Source: JBEIQE01 sp040376705
GTDB lineage: Bacteria; Pseudomonadota; Alphaproteobacteria; UBA2400
Direction: 5' to 3'
DNA length: 64,000 nucleotides
Assembly (NCBI GenBank): GCA_040376705.1
Contig: JBEIQE010000010.1
Location: forward strand, 21,227 to 85,226
Positions 7,502 through 15,018 of the stretch are shown here, piece by piece; positions within the stretch are counted from its first letter, which is position 1, and the number at the start of each line of letters is the position of its first letter. The notes below the pieces were generated by a model. That model made no database searches, was not told the origin of the DNA, and saw only the letters and a list, made by a program, of their open reading frames with translations. Both the position numbers and the translations under genes were made by a program.

Positions 7502-9196
7502 TTAAGGGGAGCAATACACCTGACGCAGCACCGGCACTTTCTTGCCATCAGCATATTCGGGTTCGGTTACCGGCAGGCGTTCAAGCGACAGGCGGCTGAG
7601 CTCATTCAGTGCGGCATGGCAGGGCATCAGCTGTTCGTTGGTCGAATGCGAATTATTGATCATGGCCTGCCCCTTGGCGGTCAGCTCGGGCAGCATGACA
7701 AAGCGCAGATTGCCAGCGTTATTCTCAGCCGGAATATTGGTAATCACCATAACGCCACCTTCAAGCGGAACCGGCCTGTAATGGAAGTTGGGGTTTACCT
7801 TGGCCATGGCATCAAAGTGGCGCGAGGCCTTTTGCTCAAGCGATAGTTTGGTTTCGGCAGCAGCAGGTGCTGGTGCGGGCGCGGGCTTGCTGGGGGTGGT
7901 AATGCTAAGGTTATAAGCTGCAATCTTGATGGCATCCGGCATTTTGTAATTAGAGCTGTGGAAACCCTCTGTAACAGGAGCTTTCTGAGCGTATGACGCG
8001 ACTTCAGCCGTTGTGGCAGCAGCAGCCGGTGCTGGCTCAGGCCTAGGGGCTGTAACGGTGGGTGCTGCCTGCTTGGGTGCGGGATAGGTGATTGCAGCAA
8101 TCTTCTGCAACGCGCTTAGCGTATGGGCTTCATTACCTTCGTTCGAGCCGCCGTTTGAAAAACCAGCAATACGCAGCTTGCCATTATCGCTGGCATCGGG
8201 CGAGAGGATCAGCATCAGCTTGTCGCTGGGCTTGGCTTCCTTGCCGCGGGCCGCAATATTGGTAGTGATCACGATTTTGCTGGTGCCGTGGTGCTCATCA
8301 AACATGCGGCGGGTTTCAAATGCAAAGCCGGGGTTTTGGGCCGTCATGCGAGTGAGCTGTTCGGTCACGCGCTCTTCCTGCGCGCTCAGCTTATCCTGCT
8401 TGGCCTGATAGGCAACTGGGTCCGCTGGGGCTGTTGGCTTTACAACATCCTTCATCCAGGCAGGTGGTTGGGCAACAGGAATTGGCATGCCCATATCAAA
8501 CTCGTGGTGGCTATAAATGAAGGGCTCAATGGTGGGCTCAGGCATGAAGGCACCCAGTAAGCCCTTCAACTGGCTCATGGTCTTGTTGCCCATTCTGGCA
8601 CCAAGCCCCCATGTTTCGATACCCTTGTGCGATACAGTAATAGTAGACGCTGCATCAGGGTTTGAGTTATTGGGCAGATTGGTGGTGAAGACCACCTTAT
8701 TATAACCTGTGCGGGCATCTGGTTGCAGTTGTTCTTCGAAAGAAAAACCAGGGCGGTGCTTGGCCAGTTCGCGCAGCTGGCTGGCAATTTCGGCGCTCTG
8801 GCGCAGCAGCTTGTTCTGTTCGCGCTGGTAACGCTTGGCATCGATTTTCGCACTGGCGCCATAAATCAGGTCCAGGCCAGCCATGGCTACGGGGCGTGAT
8901 ACGGCTTGATAGGCGCTATCTGCTTTCTCGTTCAGGCTAACCCAACCTCTGCCAATACCGCCTACAGCCTGCCCCGTGAGGGATGTGCCTGCGCGTAGTG
9001 TCTTCTTGAGGCCGGTAAAGTGTGCAGCAGTGATAAAGTCCTTACGGGTGGCCGCCTGCCAGAGTTTAACGGGCGCAGCGCGCAGATTAGCGAGGGTGAG
9101 GGTTTCTTCAGTCCAGTCGTCAAAACGGTCGATGGCTACCTGCGTGCGCACTTTGGCTGAGCTTAAAGAATCGCGAATGCGTGAAGGCAACTGCAT
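7502..9196 (-). CDS. Hypothetical protein, 564 aa, with a triplicated ~100-residue module
   Basis: I see no known family, but the protein holds three copies of one module, at about residues 128-220, 267-370 and 449-545. Each has an N-terminal helix, then a phrase like NPGFAFE, then a strand phrase such as KIVITTNI or KVVFTTNL, followed by Asn-rich loops. The linker between copies 2 and 3 is Ala/Pro-rich. There is no classical signal peptide. The ATG at 9196 is preceded by GGAGAG at 8 bases spacing, which is better than the upstream start at 9259. It stands alone between convergent tetR and hslO, with 93 bases to hslO. Codon use is like its neighbours. Confidence 0.75.
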   Translation of the reverse strand: MQLPSRIRDSLSSAKVRTQVAIDRFDDWTEETLTLANLRAAPVKLWQAATRKDFITAAHFTGLKKTLRAGTSLTGQAVGGIGRGWVSLNEKADSAYQAVSRPVAMAGLDLIYGASAKIDAKRYQREQNKLLRQSAEIASQLRELAKHRPGFSFEEQLQPDARTGYNKVVFTTNLPNNSNPDAASTITVSHKGIETWGLGARMGNKTMSQLKGLLGAFMPEPTIEPFIYSHHEFDMGMPIPVAQPPAWMKDVVKPTAPADPVAYQAKQDKLSAQEERVTEQLTRMTAQNPGFAFETRRMFDEHHGTSKIVITTNIAARGKEAKPSDKLMLILSPDASDNGKLRIAGFSNGGSNEGNEAHTLSALQKIAAITYPAPKQAAPTVTAPRPEPAPAAAATTAEVASYAQKAPVTEGFHSSNYKMPDAIKIAAYNLSITTPSKPAPAPAPAAAETKLSLEQKASRHFDAMAKVNPNFHYRPVPLEGGVMVITNIPAENNAGNLRFVMLPELTAKGQAMINNSHSTNEQLMPCHAALNELSRLSLERLPVTEPEYADGKKVPVLRQVYCSP

Positions 9197-9289
9197 GAAA
9201 CTCTCCGGCGTTTGAATTTCAAATACTATGCGCAGCGCAAATTGGTTAATACAAGTCAATAAATGTCGGATTATGCTTAACGGCCTGTA

Positions 9290-10201
9290 TTAATGCAGGG
9301 TTTTGGGTACGTCCTCGGCCCGCAGTTTCACAATTTCTTCGGCTTTGAAAAGGTAAACACGGCTGCAGAATTCGCAGCGCACTTCCGCCGGGCCGTTCTC
9401 GGTCAGGTCCTTAATGTCTTCATCTGTAAGGGCTTTCATGACGCCCTCCACGCGCTCGCGCGAGCATCGGCAGCGGTCTACCATGTCGTGCGGGGGGAAG
9501 ACGCGCACATCCTCCTCATGGAACAGGCGGTAGAGCAGGTCGTTTGGCGTTAACGCGGGCGAGGTTAACTCCTGCGGGGTGGCGGTGCTCATCAGCATCA
9601 TGGCGCGGCGCCAGCCGTCCTCCACATCGGTGCCTACTTGCGTTGCCAGCTCAGGCAGGCGCTGCAGCATGATGCCGCCAGCCTGCCAGCCGATAATCGG
9701 CGTATTGGTCGCGGCGATGACGAAAGCGGTCTCAATCTGCTCGGACTGACGGAAGTAATGATGGATGAAGTCGGGCATGGTCTCGCCCTGCAACTCAACC
9801 AGGCCCTGATAGCGCTCGGAGTTCGCGCCCTGATCTACCGTAAAGGCAATATGACCATCGCCCAAGAGGCCGCGGGCATTGCTGGCCTTGCTGCCGAGCG
9901 CAGTCAGTTTTTCTTCATCAAACTGGGCATAGGCGCGCATGGCGCCGCTGGTGGTAATATCGGTTACCAGAGTTGTGACGGCGCCATCGCCCTTGATCTG
10001 TAGCGTAAAAATGCCCTCAAATTTGAGCATGCCCGAAAGCAGGGCGGCCAGAGTGAGAGTTTCGGCCAGCAGGGTAGCAACCGGCTCGGGGTATTTATGA
10101 CGCGCGATGATACTGTCGAGCCCGCCCGACAGGCGTACGAAGCGGCCCCGCAGATTGGGGCGGTCGAGCTGGAAAGGTTGTACGTGGTCGGGTGCCGTCA
10201 T
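9290..10201 (-). CDS. hslO: Hsp33 redox-regulated chaperone
   Basis: The 303-residue protein has the Hsp33 N-terminal domain (RFVRLSGGLDSIIARHKYPEPV) and the C-terminal zinc switch: CRCS near residue 236 and CEFC about 30 residues later, the C-X-C and C-X2-C pairs that bind zinc in the reduced state and form disulfides under oxidative stress. It is a cytoplasmic holdase. It follows argD on the same strand. In many alphaproteobacteria argF lies between the two, but here only 133 bases separate them and argF is absent. Confidence 0.94.
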   Translation of the reverse strand: MTAPDHVQPFQLDRPNLRGRFVRLSGGLDSIIARHKYPEPVATLLAETLTLAALLSGMLKFEGIFTLQIKGDGAVTTLVTDITTSGAMRAYAQFDEEKLTALGSKASNARGLLGDGHIAFTVDQGANSERYQGLVELQGETMPDFIHHYFRQSEQIETAFVIAATNTPIIGWQAGGIMLQRLPELATQVGTDVEDGWRRAMMLMSTATPQELTSPALTPNDLLYRLFHEEDVRVFPPHDMVDRCRCSRERVEGVMKALTDEDIKDLTENGPAEVRCEFCSRVYLFKAEEIVKLRAEDVPKTLH

Positions 10202-10334
10202 GCGGGTTTTTTACAGAAACATACGGGGAATGTCGAGAGCGGCTAAGACCGGGCCCAAATTCGGCAGCCGGATTGCTGCCAAACCTGATGTTCCGTTAAT
10301 GACAGGCCGTCTCTATTGCCTGATATGCTGATGG

Positions 10335-11530
10335 TCACGCAGCATTCTTGGCGGCTATTTCCTGCACACGCTCGGCGCAGGCCTTGCGGGCAATCTCAAG
10401 GCCTTCGTCGATATGCGCCTCGGTTACAATGAGCGGTGGCACAAAGCGCAACACATCCTTGCCTGCGCCAACGGCAATCAGCCCATGCTTGAGGAACAGG
10501 CGCTGCAGGTCGGCATATTCCTCGCTCAGCTGCAGGCCGATCATCAGGCCTTTGCCGCGAACATCTTTCACCAGCGTCGGGAATTCGGCCATCAGCTTAC
10601 CAAACTGCGTGAAGGCATAGGCTGACACCTTGTTGATATGTTCAAGTAGACCGGGTTCGGTCATCAGGTTCAGCGCTTCTTCGGCTACGGCCATCGCCAG
10701 CGGGTTGCCGCCGTAGGTGGTGCCATGGCTGCCGATGGTCATACCGGCAGCTGCATTCTCGGTTGCCAAGCAGGCACCCACGGGGAAGCCGCCACCAAAG
10801 GCCTTGGCGATGCACATGACATCAGGCTTGATACCCGCGTGCTCGTAAGCCCAGATTTTGCCGGTACGGCCATGCCGCACTGGATTTCGTCAAGGAACAG
10901 CAGCATGCCGTGTTTATCGCATAGCGCGCGCACGGCTTTCAGGTATTCAACAGTAGCGGGTTTAATACCGCCTTCGCCCTGTACCGTCTCGAAATGAATG
11001 GCAGCGGTTTGCGGCGTAATGGCTTTTTCAATTGCCGCGATATCGTTATACGGTACCTGATCAAACCCATCAGCCAGCGGGCCGAAGCCATCGGTCATCT
11101 TCGGGGTTTTGGCAGCCGAGATGGCTCCGAGTGTGCGGCCATGGAACAGGCCTTCGCATACGATAATGCGATTACGGTCCTTCTGGCCCTTGGCCCAGAA
11201 ATGACGGCGCACAATCTTCACACCGCATTCCCACGCCTCAACGCCCGAGTTGGTGAAGAACACCGTTTCGGCAAATGAAATCTGCTTGAGCTTTTCAGCT
11301 ACGCGCTCTTGGCCCGGTACGCGGAACATGTTGGAGACAATCCATACCTTGCTGGCCTGCTCGGTCAGTGCCTTGATCAGGCGCGGGTTGGCATGACCAA
11401 AACCGGCAACGGCAATACCAGCCACAAAATCGAGATAGCGCTTGCCCTCGGCGGTGTAGAGGTAGCAGCCTTCGCCGCGCTCGAATGACAGATCGTTACG
11501 CTTGTAAACCGGCAGTACGGATGAAATCAT
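10335..11530 (-). pseudogene. argD: Acetylornithine aminotransferase argD, broken by one missing base
   Basis: The reading frame codes for a class III PLP aminotransferase. The upstream part runs from MISSVLPVYKRND to LLFLDEIQCGM, and the downstream part resumes at GRTGKIWAYEHAGIKPD in the next frame and includes the PLP-lysine region CIAKAFGGGFPVG. The join is at 10868-10873, where GGG has become GG on the coding strand; adding one G gives an intact 398-residue protein. ArgD transaminates N-acetylglutamate semialdehyde in arginine synthesis and often acts on succinyl-diaminopimelate too. The two halves show no other damage, so an indel error in the sequence is as likely as a true mutation. 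The start is at 11530 with GGAGAG upstream. Confidence 0.88.
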
Positions 11531-11591
11531 TTCTCTCTCCAATCAGCTTGGCCTCTTGAGCTTATATCTAGCATAGCGCAAACTCACAGCC

Positions 11592-12113
11592 ATGCCGAGT
11601 ACTCTCACACAGCAATCCATTTACAATCGTGCAGTGCACTATCTCGAGCGCTATGCCGCTTCGGTTGCGGGGGTGCGGGCTGTTTTGCAGCGCAGCGTAA
11701 AACGGGCCGAGCGCCGCGGCGATATCGTGCCGCCACAAACACCGGAGTGGATTGAGGCAACGCTTTTAAAGCTCATCGAAAAAAAACTGCTTGATGATGC
11801 CTTGTTCGCTGAAACCAAAGTGCGGTCGCTGCGCCGTTCGGGTGCATCAGCCCAAAAGGTCAAACAAAAACTGGCTGTGAAGGGCGTCTCCGGCACGTTG
11901 GTAGACGACGCGCTGGCGAGTGAAGATGTGGAGGATGACTGGCAGGCTGCTATCATCTTCGCACGTAAAAAACGCTTAGGACCTTATACTACGCGCGGTG
12001 ACCGCACCGAGCTGCGCGACAAGCAGATGCAGTCACTGGCAAGGGCAGGTTTTAATCTCTCGATTGCCCGCAAGATAGTAGATGCATACAGCGAAGATGA
12101 GCTTGTGGAATAA
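11592..12113 (+). CDS. recX: RecX family regulatory protein
   Basis: The 173-residue basic, helical protein fits RecX: the repeated three-helix pattern includes LIEKKLLDDALFAETKVRSLRRSGASAQ, then KVKQKLAVKGVSG and a closing LARAGFNLSIARKIVD. RecX binds RecA filaments and limits strand exchange. RecA itself is not next to it in this window. It is divergent from argD with about 60 bases between the starts, and meets the VOC gene tail to tail two bases after its stop. Confidence 0.85.
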   Translation: MPSTLTQQSIYNRAVHYLERYAASVAGVRAVLQRSVKRAERRGDIVPPQTPEWIEATLLKLIEKKLLDDALFAETKVRSLRRSGASAQKVKQKLAVKGVSGTLVDDALASEDVEDDWQAAIIFARKKRLGPYTTRGDRTELRDKQMQSLARAGFNLSIARKIVDAYSEDELVE

Positions 12114-12115
12114 GT

Positions 12116-12502
12116 CTATTCCGCGTTATGGCAGACGGCCTCGATATTGTGGCCATCCGGATCGAGCACAAAAGCACCGTAGTAGTTGGGATGATAATGC
12201 GCACGAATGCCCGGCTTGCCATTATCGCGCCCGCCCGCTGCCATGGCTGCTGCATAAAACGCATCCACTTCATCCCGCGTATCGGCCCTGAAGGCAAAAT
12301 GCATCGGCGGTTTTTGTGTTTCACCAGGGCTGATCCAGAAGTCCGGTTTGGGTGGGACGCCAAATCCTGCGACGTCTACATGTCCGGTCATGGCAGCAGA
12401 AAATTCGGCAATAAGCTGGTAGCCCAGCGGTGCCAGCGCCTTGCTGTAAAAGGCTTTGCTTTTGGCATAGTCGGTTACTGCAATTCCGGAATGATCTATC
12501 AT
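12116..12502 (-). CDS. VOC (glyoxalase/bleomycin resistance) family protein
   Basis: This 128-residue protein is one VOC module: HSGIAVTDYAKSKAFYSKALAPLGY at the start (first metal-ligand His), MHFAFRADTRDEVDAFYAAA in the middle and FVLDPDGHNIEAVCH at the end (Asp-Pro-Asp-Gly-His-Asn-Ile-Glu with the last ligand Glu). Such proteins bind a divalent metal and act on small electrophiles, but no substrate can be named. Its start codon abuts the stop of the metallopeptidase upstream, so the three minus-strand genes 12116-13239 look cotranscribed. Confidence 0.88.
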   Translation of the reverse strand: MIDHSGIAVTDYAKSKAFYSKALAPLGYQLIAEFSAAMTGHVDVAGFGVPPKPDFWISPGETQKPPMHFAFRADTRDEVDAFYAAAMAAGGRDNGKPGIRAHYHPNYYGAFVLDPDGHNIEAVCHNAE

Positions 12503-12912
12503 CAGTCCTCTCCCTCAATCCGTTCCATATCTTCATCCGACAGGCCAAAGTGATGTCCTATTTCGTGGATCAGCACATGACGTACAATATCGGGCAGGCG
12601 CTCGCCGCTATCGCACCAGAAATCCAGAATCGGGCGGCGGTAGAGATACACAATATCCGGCAGGCGGCCGATATCGAGGATGCTGCGGCGGGGCAAGTCT
12701 ACGCCCTGGTAAAGGCCCAGAATATCAAATGGGCTTTCAAGCTCCATCTCTTCGATGATTTCATCTGACGGGAAGTCTTCTACCTTGATGATGATGTTCT
12801 GCGCATACTGTTTGAATTGCGCAGGCAGGCCGGCATGGGCCTCTTCAGCTAGCCGTGAGAGATCATCCAGCGTTGGTGCAACTGCCGAAGGGATAGCGAT
12901 GCGCTTGGCCAA
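12502..12912 (-). CDS. Small zincin-like metallopeptidase family protein
   Basis: The 136-residue protein ends in a zinc motif HEIGHHFGLSDEDMERIE (HExxHxxG/xD type), preceded by a beta-rich segment (NIIIKVEDFPSD...LDIGRLPDIVYLYRRPI). This is the compact 'minimal metallopeptidase' family formerly DUF1025, about 130 residues in most alphaproteobacteria. Zinc binding by the two His and the Asp is expected from the family; the physiological substrate is unknown. It is sandwiched between the MazG-like and VOC genes without gaps. Confidence 0.87.
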   Translation of the reverse strand: MAKRIAIPSAVAPTLDDLSRLAEEAHAGLPAQFKQYAQNIIIKVEDFPSDEIIEEMELESPFDILGLYQGVDLPRRSILDIGRLPDIVYLYRRPILDFWCDSGERLPDIVRHVLIHEIGHHFGLSDEDMERIEGED

Positions 12913-13239
12913 TTAACGGTTATCTCCTGCACCATGCAGCACGCCGCGTTCGCTGCGGTCTTTAATCTTGGCGAGGTTGATGCGCACCACATCTTCAAGT
13001 TTGATATCAAGATCGCTGGCAAGGTTGGCCACATACCACATCACATCCCCCAGCTCTTTGGTAATGGCTTCGCGGCGCTCCGGCGTAGGAATGCGGTTGT
13101 TATCGCGCACCATCTTTTTAATATGCTCAACGACCTCACCGGTTTCGCCAGCAAGGCCAAGGGCGGTATATATAGCGCCAAGGTCGTTATTATAAATTGC
13201 GGTGGTGCGGGCAATGGTCTGGTATTCGTCAAATGTCAT
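12913..13239 (-). CDS. MazG-like nucleotide pyrophosphohydrolase
   Basis: The 108-residue all-helical protein carries the MazG metal-binding pattern: GETGEVVEH (ExxE) in the second helix and KELGDVMWYV (ExxD) in the third. Small MazG-like enzymes remove pyrophosphate from NTPs or modified nucleotides, a house-cleaning role. The stop codon touches the start of the metallopeptidase gene. The start ATG is 42 bases from the divergent SDR gene. Confidence 0.87.
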   Translation of the reverse strand: MTFDEYQTIARTTAIYNNDLGAIYTALGLAGETGEVVEHIKKMVRDNNRIPTPERREAITKELGDVMWYVANLASDLDIKLEDVVRINLAKIKDRSERGVLHGAGDNR

Positions 13240-13281
13240 AATGGCTTGTCTCCTGGCTGTATTTGGGCCAGTTTAGTGTTT

Positions 13282-14136
13282 ATGCAGGAAAAAACCACCC
13301 CACGGATTGCTGTTGTTACCGGTGCGACCTCGGGTATCGGGTTTGAGGTGGTACGGGGTTTGGCCAGTGCGGGGTGGAAAGTTGTTGGCGTGGCCCGCAG
13401 CGTTGAGCGCGGCCGCCGCATGACCGAGATCTTGCGCGCGCAGACCGGTAACCCCAGCATCAGCTTTATGGCGGCTGACCTCTCGCTTATTAAAGACGCT
13501 ACTGCAGCAGCGACAGAGCTGGTCAAGCAATATCCCAAAATTGACCTGCTGATTAATAACGCCGGCGCGATTTACGATAAACGGCGGGAAACAGCCGAAG
13601 GGCATGAGCGTACCTTTGCGCTCAACCATCTGGGTTATGCCGCTTTTACCAAGGCGCTGCGTCCGGTGCTTGAGGCAACGCCGCAATCACGTATTGTCAA
13701 TGTCGCATCGGCCGCGCATTTTGGCGCCAAGCTCGATCTTGATGATCTCGAAATGCATAAGGGCCGCTTTAAAAGCTGGAAGCAGTATCAGCGCAGCAAG
13801 CTTATGACCGTATTATACACCCGCGCACTCGCCCGCCGCCTGCAGGGCAGTGTCACGGTTAACAGCATGCACCCCGGATTTGTCGCGACGCGTTTTGGCA
13901 GCGATAACTCGCGCCTCTGGCGCTTCATCATGAAGCTGATGATGTATACCGCCATCAAGCCCAGTGAGTCGGCCAAAGGCGTGCTGCAAGTGGCCCTATC
14001 GCCAGAATATGCAGGAATTAGCGGGGCTTATTTCGATCGTGGCCGCCTCGCGTCTCCCTCGGCAGAGGCGCAGAACGACGCGTCTGCCGAACAGCTTTGG
14101 CAACTGACCGAAAATCTGCTATCAAAAGCGGGATAG
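13282..14136 (+). CDS. SDR family oxidoreductase (retinol dehydrogenase-like)
   Basis: The 284-residue protein is a classical short-chain dehydrogenase: cofactor loop TGATSGIG at residues 14-21, NNAG motif (LLINNAGAIYD), catalytic Ser in VNVASAAHFG and the YxxxK pair (YQRSKLM). A VNSMHPGFVATRFG segment follows, as in the retinol dehydrogenase/WW-domain oxidoreductase group. The Arg/Ser-containing VGVARSVERGRR after the first strand suggests NADPH use. I chose the ATG at 13282; the frame is open further upstream but that part overlaps the MazG gene and is unrelated to SDRs. Confidence 0.9.
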   Translation: MQEKTTPRIAVVTGATSGIGFEVVRGLASAGWKVVGVARSVERGRRMTEILRAQTGNPSISFMAADLSLIKDATAAATELVKQYPKIDLLINNAGAIYDKRRETAEGHERTFALNHLGYAAFTKALRPVLEATPQSRIVNVASAAHFGAKLDLDDLEMHKGRFKSWKQYQRSKLMTVLYTRALARRLQGSVTVNSMHPGFVATRFGSDNSRLWRFIMKLMMYTAIKPSESAKGVLQVALSPEYAGISGAYFDRGRLASPSAEAQNDASAEQLWQLTENLLSKAG

Positions 14137-14223
14137 CTGGTCTCTGGGTTCAGGGTGTCAGCATCACCGACTAACCAGATCAGGCATTAACTGCATAGCG
14201 CGGTAATGTCATAAGAGGTAAAA

Positions 14224-14967
14224 ATGGCTAGCAAACGTGATTATGAAGAAGCCCCGCATATCGGCTCGGGCCGTATCGGTCTTGTGGTTGCCCGCATGCA
14301 GCCCCCGCACCGCGGGCATATGAATCTCATCAACCTTGCGCGGTCCGACTGCGACACCGCCATTGTGGCTTTCGGTTCGACCCAGCATTCGCGCGTGGTG
14401 CGTCATCCCTTCACCTTCGAGCAGCGCGTTGAGATGATCAAGGCGGTGTTTGGTAACACCATTAAGCCGCTGCCGCTGGTGGATATCGACAGCAACGTGA
14501 ATACCGACGACTGGGTCGACTACGTGCTCGATAAGATCCGCAAACTCAACCTGCCAGAGCCGACTGATTTTTATACCGGCTCGGTGCAGGACGCCAAATG
14601 GTACACCAGCCGTTTTGCACAGCTCACCGACCCGATGATTGAGGTTGGCTTTACCCGCACTTATACGGCAGCCTCGGGCAAGCGCCTGCACATCATGGAC
14701 CGGGCATTGTTTAATCTGCCCCCAGCTGAAGAAATCCGTTCGCTGATTGAGCGCCGCGACCCCGAATGGCAGAACTATGTACCTGCGCGCCTGACCGAAT
14801 ATGTGGAGTGGAACTACCCGCCTGACCTGCGCACGGCGCTGGCTCTGCCTAAACTGCCAGAGGCCGATGCGCTGCCGGTTGGCACCCGTGTCGCGATTAA
14901 AGAAGGCGAAATTACCAAGTTTTACCGCCTGCATGATGACGGCAAATGGCGCGCGTTTAATGCCTGA
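14224..14967 (+). CDS. NadM-like nicotinamide-nucleotide adenylyltransferase family protein
   Basis: The 247-residue protein has the nucleotidyltransferase alpha/beta phosphodiesterase start VVARMQPPHRGHMNLI with the HxGH motif, and a following HPFTFEQRVEMIKAVFG segment that matches NMN adenylyltransferases of the NadM type. That would make it an NAD-synthesis enzyme joining NMN and ATP. Bacterial NadM is often fused to a Nudix domain; here the C-terminal 70 residues (LTEYVEWNYPPDL, then a short beta-rich tail) are not Nudix. The ATG has aagaggtaaaa upstream. Other adenylyl- or cytidylyltransferase roles cannot be excluded. Confidence 0.75.
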   Translation: MASKRDYEEAPHIGSGRIGLVVARMQPPHRGHMNLINLARSDCDTAIVAFGSTQHSRVVRHPFTFEQRVEMIKAVFGNTIKPLPLVDIDSNVNTDDWVDYVLDKIRKLNLPEPTDFYTGSVQDAKWYTSRFAQLTDPMIEVGFTRTYTAASGKRLHIMDRALFNLPPAEEIRSLIERRDPEWQNYVPARLTEYVEWNYPPDLRTALALPKLPEADALPVGTRVAIKEGEITKFYRLHDDGKWRAFNA

Positions 14968-15018
14968 AGTTTATAAAGCTTGTAATTAACCATATGCTTT
15001 TTCTAGTGTTGGCGGGCT

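Noticed and set aside
12934..13281. N-terminal extension of the SDR protein
   Set aside because: It overlaps the MazG-like gene on the other strand, and the SDR cofactor loop is at the normal distance from the ATG at 13282.
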